In this document: positions 1-5,816 of the stretch, piece after piece
How the letters are laid out: each line of letters opens with the position of its first letter
How positions within the stretch are numbered: the stretch's first letter is position 1
From: Ruminiclostridium sp.
GTDB lineage: Bacteria; Bacillota_A; Clostridia; Oscillospirales; Oscillospiraceae
Reading direction: 5' to 3'
DNA: 11,700 nt
Assembly (NCBI GenBank): GCA_017521345.1
Contig: JAFXCU010000008.1
Location: 1 to 11,700, forward strand
Notes under the pieces: generated by a model
Database searches by the model: none
The model's input: the letters and a program-made list of their open reading frames with translations, nothing else
What the model was told of the DNA's origin: nothing
Program-made: the position numbers and the translations under genes

Positions 1-245
1 ACTCCATCGACACCGACGGTGTGAAAGGCGGCTTCGACCTGGAAATGCTCAAGGCGGTCTGCGACGTGGTGAAGGTCCCCGTCATCGCCTCCGGCGGTGC
101 CGGCAAGAAGGAGGACTTCACCGAGCTCTTCCACGCCCTGCCTGGGGTGGACGCAGGTCTGGCAGCCTCCATCTTCCACTTCGGTGAGGTGGACATCCGA
201 GACCTGAAACACGATTTGAGAGAAAACGGCATTCTTGTCCGTTGA
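1..245 (+). CDS. hisF: HisF, imidazole glycerol phosphate synthase cyclase subunit (3' part)
   Basis: Partial gene cut by the window start; the first whole codon is at base 3 and about 80 C-terminal residues remain of a family usually near 255. HisF is the (beta/alpha)8 cyclase that, with HisH, converts PRFAR and ammonia to imidazole glycerol phosphate and AICAR in histidine synthesis. The visible part starts at SIDTDG, whose second Asp corresponds to the catalytic Asp of strand 5 (TSIDRDG in other HisF proteins). It then shows the phosphate-binding loops [10 protein letters not shown] and AASIFHFGE, typical of the last barrel strands. It ends in TGA 20 bases before hisIE, so the two are in one operon. 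Identification is secure; only the truncation limits it. Confidence 0.95.
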   Translation, partial: SIDTDGVKGGFDLEMLKAVCDVVKVPVIASGGAGKKEDFTELFHALPGVDAGLAASIFHFGEVDIRDLKHDLRENGILVR

Positions 246-264
246 CCATAGGAGGAACGATACC

Positions 265-912
265 ATGATCGACATGGAAAAACTGAAATTTGACGAAAAG
301 GGCCTCATCCCCGCCATTGTGGTGGATGGCAAGAGCGGTCAGGTCCTGACCCTGGCCTACATGAACCGTGAGAGCCTGGAAATCTCCATCAAGGAGGAGC
401 GCACCTGCTTCTGGAGCCGCTCCCGCCAGGAGCTGTGGCGGAAGGGGGAGACCTCCGGCGCCGTCCAGCACATCATCGACATCACCGCCGACTGCGACTA
501 CGACGCCCTGGTGGTCCGGGTGAACAAGGACGGCCCCGCCTGCCACACCGGCGCAGAGTCCTGCTTCCACAACACCCTGTGGGAGAGCGACGAGAACCAC
601 GCCTTCTCCCTGGACGCCCTCATGGAGATGCTGGAAGGCCGCAAGACCAACCCCAAGGAGGGCTCCTACACCTCCTACCTCTTCGAGAAGGGTCTGGACA
701 AGATCCTGAAGAAGGTGGGCGAGGAGGCCACCGAGGTCATCATCGGCGGCAAGGCTCAGGACAAGGCCGAGACCATCTATGAGATCGGCGACCTGGCCTA
801 CCACGTGATGGTCCTGATGCTGGAGCTGGGCATCAGCCTGGAGGATGTGCGCAAGGAGCTGGCCTCCCGCCACGTCATTGACAAGAAGGTCAAGCAGGAA
901 AAAATGGTCTAA
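265..912 (+). CDS. hisIE: HisIE, phosphoribosyl-AMP cyclohydrolase / phosphoribosyl-ATP pyrophosphohydrolase
   Basis: Bifunctional cytoplasmic enzyme of 215 residues for steps 2 and 3 of histidine synthesis. Residues 1-115 form the PRA-CH domain, with the metal-binding signature from C77 (ADCDYD) through GPACHTG (90-96) to SCF (99-101). Residues 117-205 form the helical PRA-PH domain, with the acidic motif EEATEV (153-158) and EIGDLAYH (173-180). The start is ATG 265, placed 9 bases after the SD AGGAGG (250-255). A longer reading from TTG 235 would overlap hisF and include this SD, so it is rejected. The gene directly follows hisF and is the last his gene; a terminator lies at 1093-1125. The fused I-E form is common in bacteria. 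Confidence 0.96.
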   Translation: MIDMEKLKFDEKGLIPAIVVDGKSGQVLTLAYMNRESLEISIKEERTCFWSRSRQELWRKGETSGAVQHIIDITADCDYDALVVRVNKDGPACHTGAESCFHNTLWESDENHAFSLDALMEMLEGRKTNPKEGSYTSYLFEKGLDKILKKVGEEATEVIIGGKAQDKAETIYEIGDLAYHVMVLMLELGISLEDVRKELASRHVIDKKVKQEKMV

Positions 913-916
913 AAAG

Positions 917-1327
917 ACATTTGAGACCCGCTTCGCTGGGCTCTCAAATGTGAATTTTGCAGCCTGCTGCAGCGCACGGCCTTTGGCCGCACGTTTGCAG
1001 GCTGAGCAGTATCATTTCCGACATACATGCTGCCGGAAATGATGATTGAACTTTCTTCGTGCCGCAAGGGGCACGAACTCTGCGAGGCAATGAAAGCCGC
1101 CATCTTATTAAGAGGGCGGCTTTTTGCGCACCAAAACCTCGTAGAGTTTCGCCGTCGCAGCGGCGAAATAAAGTCAAATCTGTTTTCTGGCGCGACATGT
1201 GCGTGCCGGAAAACTCTTCTCGGTCTGCCAGTGTGCCCATCGGGCGCGCGCAGCAGACCGCAATCCCCTCTGTCGGAAAAGGCTTGCCTTTTTCGACAAG
1301 ATAGACTGCCCTCTTGACAGAGGGCAG
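917..1327. other. Array of ten consecutive hairpins in the hisIE-marR gap
   Basis: No gene is supported between 913 and 1374. The stretch is packed with inverted repeats (arms): 917-926/942-951, 960-967/997-1004 (inner hairpin 977-981/985-989), 1011-1020/1034-1043, 1056-1063/1070-1077, 1093-1101/1115-1123 (terminator), 1147-1154/1161-1168, 1182-1191/1205-1214, 1221-1228/1253-1260 (inner 1235-1238/1242-1245), 1271-1282/1287-1298 and 1306-1313/1320-1327. Arms are 8-12 bp and perfect or with single G-T pairs; spacers are 6-23 bases. The third and seventh share CGACAT...TGCCGGAAA, and the second and eighth are both nested. The array could be two diverged copies of a five-hairpin unit, each ending in a terminator-like hairpin. 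Function is unknown. Confidence 0.75.
1093..1125 (+). terminator. Intrinsic terminator of the his operon
   Basis: AAAGCCGCC pairs with GGCGGCTTT. One mismatch separates this from a further TCTT/AAGA stem, and five T follow (1121-1125). It lies 180 bases after hisIE and is the best terminator in the gap. The A-rich 5' arm gives it some capacity in the reverse direction. Confidence 0.85.
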
Positions 1328-1341
1328 CTTTTGTGTATGAT
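1314..1341 (+). promoter_or_regulatory. Promoter of marR
   Basis: TTGACA (1314-1319), 16-base spacer, TATGAT (1336-1341). It sits 34 bases before the marR start. The -35 hexamer is exactly the loop of the last hairpin of the upstream array (arms 1306-1313/1320-1327), and the predicted transcription start falls inside the operator at 1344-1361. Confidence 0.8.
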
Positions 1342-1343
1342 AT

Positions 1344-1361
1344 TAGGTAGTATACGACGTA
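1344..1361. promoter_or_regulatory. Putative MarR operator, copy 1
   Basis: TAGGTAGTATACGACGTA, repeated without a change at 1865-1882 before the next gene. It contains the short palindromes GTATAC and TACG-A-CGTA. It covers the predicted start of marR transcription, so a bound protein would block initiation. Assigning it to the adjacent MarR protein is inference from position and duplication. Confidence 0.7.
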
Positions 1362-1374
1362 TTTGGAGGAAGCC

Positions 1375-1824
1375 ATGGAACGGAACATATCCAAGGGGCT
1401 TCGGTTTGCCCTGCTGTACCGGGAATTTAACAAGAAGATGGATGCCCGGGCCAAGTCCCTGGGCCTCACCGGGGTCCAGCTGCGGGTGCTGGGAGAACTC
1501 ATGGTCCTGGAGGATGCCGGGCGGGAGGAGATCTGCCAGCGAGACCTGGAACAGGCCGAGCGGGTGACCCACCCCACCATGACCACCATCCTCCAGCGGC
1601 TGGAGGAGAAGGGATTCATCACCTGTCAGCCCGGCCGGTCCGACCGGCGGCAGAAGCGGATCACCAGCACCCCCCAGGCCCGGGCCATGCAGGCCGATGT
1701 GGCCCCCAACGATGCCCGGACCTTTCAGGAGATGTGCCGGGGGCTGACCCCGGAGCAGGTCCAGGCCTTTCTGGAGATCACCGACGTGATGCTGGGAAAT
1801 ATCCTGGGGAAAACGGGAGAATAA
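1375..1824 (+). CDS. MarR-family transcriptional regulator
   Basis: 149-residue winged-helix protein, normal for MarR repressors, which act as dimers and often sense small molecules. The N-terminal helix (1-45) and C-terminal helices (about 103-145) would form the dimer interface. Residues 53-98 are the winged helix: recognition helix around 65-77 (THPTMTTILQRLEEKGF) and wing RSDRRQKRI (88-96), the family pattern. The start is ATG 1375 behind GGAGG (1365-1369); the in-frame TTG at 1363 lacks room for an SD. It has its own promoter, with an 18-base operator-like sequence at the start site, so autorepression is likely. The same sequence precedes the membrane-protein gene downstream, its probable target. 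The ligand cannot be deduced. Confidence 0.9.
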   Translation: MERNISKGLRFALLYREFNKKMDARAKSLGLTGVQLRVLGELMVLEDAGREEICQRDLEQAERVTHPTMTTILQRLEEKGFITCQPGRSDRRQKRITSTPQARAMQADVAPNDARTFQEMCRGLTPEQVQAFLEITDVMLGNILGKTGE

Positions 1825-1827
1825 AGG

Positions 1828-1853
1828 AAACGCCACTGGAAGCAGTGGTTTTT
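1828..1853 (+). terminator. Intrinsic terminator after marR
   Basis: CCACTG (1833-1838), GAAG loop, CAGTGG (1843-1848), then TTTTT (1849-1853). It starts four bases after the marR stop. It separates marR from the membrane-protein gene, which therefore probably has its own start site next to the second operator copy. Confidence 0.75.
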
Positions 1854-1864
1854 CTTTGGGCAAA

Positions 1865-1882
1865 TAGGTAGTATACGACGTA
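1865..1882. promoter_or_regulatory. Putative MarR operator, copy 2
   Basis: Identical over 18 bases to 1344-1361, 22 bases upstream of the membrane-protein start. No good -35/-10 pair can be named here; TTGGGC (1856-1861) with TAATAG (1881-1886) is a weak candidate. The conserved 18-mer in an otherwise unrelated gap is the evidence for function. Confidence 0.7.
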
Positions 1883-1904
1883 ATAGCGAAAGGAAGTAGT
1901 ACAA

Positions 1905-2624
1905 ATGAACGGAAAGGAACTGCTTCGGCGGTATGTTATATTTTTCTTCGGGTTGGTGTTCTCCTCCTTTGGGGTGGCCTTCACCACCAAGGCGGGCCTG
2001 GGGACCTCGCCGGTCTCGGCCATTCCCTATTCGGTGTCCCTGGTCCTGCCGGTGCTGACCTTTGGCCAGTGGCTCATCGTCCTATGCCTGATCCAGGTGG
2101 CGGTGCAGATCATCCTCCTTCGGCGGCAGGCCAAGCCGGTGGAGATGATTTTGCAGGTCATTCTGGCCTTCGGCTTCGGGTATTTCACTGACCTGTCCAT
2201 GCTCTGCCTGGCGGGCTTCCAGCCTGAGGGCTACCTCTGGAAGGTCCTGTCTCTCCTGGTGGGCTGTGTGATCATGGCCTTCGGCATCTATCTGGAGCTC
2301 ATTGCCGACGTGGTCATGCTCTCCGGGGACGCCTTCATCCGGGCCATTGCCCTGGTCACCGGGAAGGAGTACGGCGGGGTCAAGGTGGCCTCCGACGTGA
2401 TCATGGCGGTCACCGGCGCACTCATCTGCCTGGTCTTTCTGGGGAACCTGGCGGGTGTCCGGGAAGGAACCGTCATGGCCGCCCTGATCGTGGGCAACAT
2501 CATCAAGTTCTATAAGACCCGTCTGCGGAGGATGGAGTGGACCCTCCTGCCGGAAAACCGTTCCCGCATGGCCCAGGTGCGGGAGGATGTGACGGCATCC
2601 GGAAAGGAAAATGCGCCGCTTTAA
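1905..2624 (+). CDS. YczE/YitT-like multi-pass membrane protein
   Basis: 239-residue integral membrane protein with about six hydrophobic segments (roughly 8-28, 47-71, 80-104, 112-135, 164-184 and 187-203) and a charged C-terminal tail of about 35 residues. The early motif AFTTKAGLGTSPVSAIPYSVS (25-45), with its GLGTSP turn, and the overall layout match the YczE/YyaS/YitT group of membrane proteins, whose substrate is unknown. The start is ATG 1905 with SD AGGAAG (1891-1896) at 8 bases. It follows marR and carries the same 18-base operator, so it is likely repressed by that MarR protein. MarR-linked membrane proteins are often exporters, but a transport role here is inference only. Confidence 0.8.
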   Translation: MNGKELLRRYVIFFFGLVFSSFGVAFTTKAGLGTSPVSAIPYSVSLVLPVLTFGQWLIVLCLIQVAVQIILLRRQAKPVEMILQVILAFGFGYFTDLSMLCLAGFQPEGYLWKVLSLLVGCVIMAFGIYLELIADVVMLSGDAFIRAIALVTGKEYGGVKVASDVIMAVTGALICLVFLGNLAGVREGTVMAALIVGNIIKFYKTRLRRMEWTLLPENRSRMAQVREDVTASGKENAPL

Positions 2625-2651
2625 ATCTATAAAGATTTTGGGCAAAATCCC

Positions 2652-2680
2652 TTGACGCAACTGGGGAATGGTGCTACAAT
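2652..2680 (+). promoter_or_regulatory. Main promoter of the aromatic amino acid operon
   Basis: TTGACG (2652-2657), 17-base spacer, TACAAT (2675-2680); five of six consensus bases in each box. Transcription would start near 2687, about 25 bases before the leader peptide. No clear terminator lies between the upstream membrane-protein gene and this site. Confidence 0.85.
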
Positions 2681-2711
2681 ATTTCCCATCAAGAAGAAAG
2701 GAAGCGCAGCC

Positions 2712-2780
2712 ATGAACCAGTCCGCCATGCACAAGGCAAACTTTTATGCTTACTATTACTTTACCAAGAAAATTGGATAA
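2712..2780 (+). CDS. Phe/Tyr-rich leader peptide of the aro operon
   Basis: A 22-codon open frame, ATG 2712 to TAA 2778-2780, with SD AGGAAG (2699-2704) at 7 bases. Codons 11-17 read Phe-Tyr-Ala-Tyr-Tyr-Tyr-Phe, so six of seven consecutive codons are for Phe or Tyr, and there is no Trp. It lies just after a strong promoter and ends 62 bases before a strong terminator preceding aroF. This is the arrangement of classical leader peptides such as that of E. coli pheA: ribosome stalling at scarce Phe- or Tyr-tRNA would let transcription continue. Its amino acids match the products of the downstream operon. The peptide itself probably has no other role. Confidence 0.88.
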   Translation: MNQSAMHKANFYAYYYFTKKIG

Positions 2781-2887
2781 GGTAATGGTTATTTGTGCTG
2801 GACGAAATCACAGGTTCCCTTCTTTTTCAGAATCGAATCATCAAACACCAGGCAGATCATCCATCTGTTTGGTGTTTTTATTTTTGG
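2751..2887 (+). promoter_or_regulatory. Attenuator region with competing RNA structures
   Basis: Three parts can be seen. The Tyr codon run TACTATTAC (2751-2759) can pair with GTAATGGTTA (2782-2791) with one bulge and one G-U pair. Segment TGGTTATTTG (2786-2795) can instead pair imperfectly with CAAACACCA (2842-2850), which would break the terminator. If neither forms, the terminator at 2843-2877 folds. A ribosome stalled on the Tyr/Phe codons would cover the first segment and favour the second pairing. The 1:2 and 3:4 pairings are clear; the antiterminator pairing is imperfect and tentative. Confidence 0.65.
2843..2884 (+). terminator. Attenuator terminator upstream of aroF
   Basis: AAACACCAGGCAGAT (2843-2857) pairs with ATCTGTTTGGTGTTT (2863-2877) in a 15-bp stem with two G-U pairs and the loop CATCC, followed by a T-rich run to 2885. 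It stands between the leader peptide and aroF, where a plain terminator would silence the operon. It is therefore read as the regulated attenuator. Confidence 0.88.
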
Positions 2888-2923
2888 CCGCATGGACGGC
2901 AGACCGGAAAGGAGTACCATCGT

Positions 2924-3931
2924 ATGATCGCAGTATTAAAGCACGGTGCTTCCCCTGAGCGGGCAGAGCACCTCATCAACTGGCTGAAGGAACAGGGCCT
3001 GGGGGTCCATGTGTCCCAGGGCGAGACCCACACCGTTCTGGGCCTCATCGGCAACACCGCCAACGTAGATATGGAGATGATCCAGAGCCTGGACATCGTG
3101 GAGACCGTCACCCGGGTGTCCGACCCCTTCAAGGCGGTCAACCGAAAGTTCCATCCGGACGACTCCGTCATCCAGGCGGGCTCTGCCGCCATCGGCGGGG
3201 GACACTTCGGCCTCATTGCCGGTCCCTGCTCTGTGGAGACCGAGGCCCAGATCACCTTCGTGGCCAACCGGGTGAAGCAGGCCGGGGCCAACTTCCTCCG
3301 GGGTGGCGCCTTCAAGCCCCGTACCTCTCCTTACGACTTCCAGGGCCTGGGGGCCGAGGGTATCCGCCTGCTGCTGGAGGCCAAGAAGGCCACCGGCCTG
3401 CCCATCGTCACCGAACTCATGGACATCCGCAACATCGACCTCTTTGAAGAGGTGGACGTCATCCAGGTGGGTGCCCGGAACACCCAGAACTTTGACATGC
3501 TGAAAGAACTGGGCAAGCTGGACAAGCCCATCCTCCTCAAGCGTGGCCTGGCCGGCACCATCAAGGAGCTTCTCATGAGCGCCGAGTACATCATGGCCAG
3601 CGGCAACGAGAAGGTCATCCTCTGTGAGCGGGGCATCCGCACCTACGAATCCACCTACACCCGGAACACCCTGGACCTGTCTGCCGTTCCCGTGCTGAAG
3701 AACCTGACCCACCTGCCTGTGGTGGTGGACCCCAGCCACGGCACCGGCCACACCTACCTGGTGGAGCCCATGGCCCTGGCCGCTGTGGCAGCGGGTGCAG
3801 ACGGCCTGATGATCGAGGTCCACAACGACCCCGCCAAGGCCCTGTGCGACGGTCCTCAGTCCCTGACCCCCGACCAGTTCGCTGCCACCGCCCAGAGAAT
3901 CTTTAAGATCCGGGAGGCGATGGAGGCATGA
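2924..3931 (+). CDS. aroF: 3-deoxy-7-phosphoheptulonate (DAHP) synthase, type I-beta with N-terminal regulatory domain
   Basis: Catalyses the first shikimate-pathway step, PEP plus erythrose-4-phosphate to DAHP. The 335-residue protein has an N-terminal ferredoxin-like domain (about 1-70), as in Thermotoga-type enzymes, where it confers feedback inhibition by Tyr or Phe. The (beta/alpha)8 domain carries GPCSVE (100-105), [12 protein letters not shown] (126-137), QVGARN (181-186), LKRG (205-208), CERGIRT (234-240) and DPSHGTGH (269-276). C102, H272, E298 and D309 fit the family's metal-ligand positions. The start is ATG 2924 behind AAAGGAG (2908-2914). An in-frame TTG at 2795 would begin inside the leader RNA before the terminator and is rejected. 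First gene of the operon; it overlaps tyrA by ATGA. Confidence 0.96.
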   Translation: MIAVLKHGASPERAEHLINWLKEQGLGVHVSQGETHTVLGLIGNTANVDMEMIQSLDIVETVTRVSDPFKAVNRKFHPDDSVIQAGSAAIGGGHFGLIAGPCSVETEAQITFVANRVKQAGANFLRGGAFKPRTSPYDFQGLGAEGIRLLLEAKKATGLPIVTELMDIRNIDLFEEVDVIQVGARNTQNFDMLKELGKLDKPILLKRGLAGTIKELLMSAEYIMASGNEKVILCERGIRTYESTYTRNTLDLSAVPVLKNLTHLPVVVDPSHGTGHTYLVEPMALAAVAAGADGLMIEVHNDPAKALCDGPQSLTPDQFAATAQRIFKIREAMEA

Positions 3932-4764
3932 TCGTTGGCATCATTGGCTTAGGCCTCATCGGCGGCTCCCTGGCCAAGGCCTTCTGCCGCAGCAAGGAGG
4001 TCACCGTCCTGGGTTGGGACACCAACCGGACCATCCTCCAGTTCGCCCAGATCGCCGAGGCCATCCAGGGGGAACTCACAGACGAGAACCTGAAAGACGT
4101 GGATCTCCTGCTCCTGGCCACCTACCCCGAAGCGGTCATCGAGCATATGGAGCGGCTGGCCCCCAAGCTCAGCAAGCACACCATGGTCATCGACTGCGCC
4201 GGCACCAAGGAGAAGGTCTGCAAGGCAGTCTTCCCCCTGGCAGAGCGGCATGGCTTCCGGTTCCTGGGTGGCCACCCCATGGCAGGCACCCACAACTCCG
4301 GCTTCAAGTACAGCCGGGAGGACCTCTTCGACGGGGCTCCCATGGTCCTGTGCCCCCCCAACTTCTACGATATCCGCCTGCTGGACGAGGCCAAGAAGAT
4401 GCTGGCCCCCGTGGGCTTCGGCCGGGTGTCCATCACCAACGCCGCCGACCACGACAAGCGCATCGCCTTCACCTCCCAGCTGGCCCACGTGGTGTCCAAC
4501 GCCTATGTGAAGAGCCCCTCTGCCCGGGAGCACGCGGGCTTCTCTGCCGGCAGCTACCGGGATCTGACCCGGGTGGCCTGGCTGAACCCCGACATGTGGG
4601 CCGAGCTCTTCCTGGAAAACAAGGAAAACAAGCTCTTTGAGCTGGACACCATCATTGAGAACCTGACCGCCTATAAGACCGCCATCCAGGAAGAGAACTT
4701 CCCGGAGCTCCGTCAGCTTCTGGAGGACGGCCGCCGGATCAAGGAGGAGGTGGACGGACATTGA
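3928..4764 (+). CDS. tyrA: Prephenate dehydrogenase
   Basis: Oxidatively decarboxylates prephenate to 4-hydroxyphenylpyruvate, the committed step to tyrosine. The 278 residues begin with a Rossmann NAD(P)-binding fold, GLGLIGGS (7-14). They continue with LGGHPMAGTHNSG (113-125), whose His is a conserved active-site residue, SQLAHVVSNA (183-192) with the second conserved His, and AGSYRDLTRVA (207-217). There is no C-terminal ACT domain and no chorismate mutase domain, so tyrosine feedback on this enzyme is not obvious. Control probably falls on DAHP synthase and the attenuator. It starts in the ATGA overlap with aroF, implying translational coupling. An arogenate-specific variant cannot be excluded from sequence alone. 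Confidence 0.93.
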   Translation: MIVGIIGLGLIGGSLAKAFCRSKEVTVLGWDTNRTILQFAQIAEAIQGELTDENLKDVDLLLLATYPEAVIEHMERLAPKLSKHTMVIDCAGTKEKVCKAVFPLAERHGFRFLGGHPMAGTHNSGFKYSREDLFDGAPMVLCPPNFYDIRLLDEAKKMLAPVGFGRVSITNAADHDKRIAFTSQLAHVVSNAYVKSPSAREHAGFSAGSYRDLTRVAWLNPDMWAELFLENKENKLFELDTIIENLTAYKTAIQEENFPELRQLLEDGRRIKEEVDGH

Positions 4765-5813
4765 CCACCGTACAAGTGAAGGCTTCCCGCGCCTATGAGG
4801 TGAAGATCGGCCGGGGCCTGCTGGAGACCCTGGGCCATGAGGCCGCCGGACTGGTGAAGGGCCGGTCGGCCGCCATCGTGTCCGACTCCAACGTGGCTCC
4901 CCTCTACCTGGACCGGGTGAAAACCAGCCTGGAGAAGGCAGGATTCCGCACCTGTGCATTCGTCTTTCCTGCGGGGGAGTCCTCCAAAAATGGCGAAACT
5001 TATTTAAACTTGCTGGAATTTCTGGCAGAGAACCAGATCACCCGCTCCGACACCCTGGTGGCCCTGGGGGGCGGCGTGGTGGGAGATCTCACCGGATTTG
5101 CCGCCGCCACCTTCCTGCGGGGGGTGGATTTCATCCAGCTGCCCACCACCCTGCTGGCCGCCGTGGACGCCTCGGTGGGGGGCAAGACCGCCATCGACCT
5201 GAAGAACGGCAAGAACCTGGCAGGGGCCTTCTACCAGCCCCGTCTGGTGCTGTGCGACCTGGACACCCTGGACACCCTCCCCGACGACATCTTTGCCGAT
5301 GGCTGCGCCGAGGTCATCAAATACGGCATGATCGGGGACGAGAGCCTCCTGGACCTGCTGGGTCAGAAGCACTTCCGGGATGACCCGGAGGAGGTGGTGG
5401 CCCGGTGTATCGCCAGCAAGCGGGACCTGGTGGAGGCTGACGAGTTCGACACCGGCGCCCGCCAGCTGCTGAATCTGGGCCATACCATTGGCCACGGCAT
5501 CGAGGCCTGCAGCGGCTACGGCATCCCCCATGGCAAGGCCGTGGCTATGGGCATGACCATCATCACCAGGGCGGCCATCGCCCAGGGGATGTGTCCTGCT
5601 GATTCCCTTGGTAAATTGCAGAAATTGTTGAAACAATACGGTCTGCCGGATGCCACGGAGTATTCCGCCGCAGATCTCTACGAAAAGACCCTGTCCGACA
5701 AGAAGCGGACAGGGGGCACCATCTCCCTGGTGGTTCCCATCGCCTGGGGCAAGAGCGTGCTCCACAAGGTTCCCGTGGGGGACCTGCTCAATTGGATCGA
5801 AAAGGGGTTGTAA
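4761..5813 (+). CDS. aroB: 3-dehydroquinate synthase
   Basis: Cyclises DAHP to 3-dehydroquinate, the second shikimate step, using NAD and a divalent metal. The 350-residue protein has the nucleotide-binding motif GGGVVGDLTGFAA (103-115), the stretch RGVDFIQLPTTLLA (120-133), VDASVGGKTA (135-144) and GKNLAGAFYQP (150-160). Metal ligands appear to be E184 (CAEVIKYG), H241 (NLGHTIGH) and H257 (GIPHGKA). The start is TTG 4761, overlapping the tyrA stop as TTGA, with GGAGG at 4746-4750; no in-frame ATG lies near the conserved N-terminus. Only three bases separate its end from aroA. Confidence 0.96.
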   Translation: MTTVQVKASRAYEVKIGRGLLETLGHEAAGLVKGRSAAIVSDSNVAPLYLDRVKTSLEKAGFRTCAFVFPAGESSKNGETYLNLLEFLAENQITRSDTLVALGGGVVGDLTGFAAATFLRGVDFIQLPTTLLAAVDASVGGKTAIDLKNGKNLAGAFYQPRLVLCDLDTLDTLPDDIFADGCAEVIKYGMIGDESLLDLLGQKHFRDDPEEVVARCIASKRDLVEADEFDTGARQLLNLGHTIGHGIEACSGYGIPHGKAVAMGMTIITRAAIAQGMCPADSLGKLQKLLKQYGLPDATEYSAADLYEKTLSDKKRTGGTISLVVPIAWGKSVLHKVPVGDLLNWIEKGL

Positions 5814-5816
5814 CCT

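Noticed and set aside
917..951. First array hairpin as the hisIE terminator
   Set aside because: The stem is strong but only GAATTTT follows; the hairpin at 1093-1125 has a better stem-plus-T-run arrangement.
1027..1317. Small plus-strand open frames across the his-marR gap
   Set aside because: They run through several perfect hairpins and a terminator, lack SDs and give no recognisable protein.
917..1327. CRISPR array
   Set aside because: The hairpins differ in sequence and spacing; there is no identical direct repeat with uniform spacers and no cas gene.
2634..2649. GATTTT/AAAATC hairpin as a terminator of the membrane-protein gene
   Set aside because: It is only six weak pairs with no T run after it, and it lies against the -35 of the aro promoter.
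2687..2923. T-box riboswitch ahead of aroF
   Set aside because: No T-box consensus (TGGNACCGCG-like stretch) or specifier-loop layout is visible, and the peptide frame plus terminator explain the leader better.
2795..2923. Longer DAHP synthase starting at TTG 2795
   Set aside because: It lacks an SD, runs through the attenuator terminator and adds residues foreign to the family; ATG 2924 has a good SD and gives normal length.
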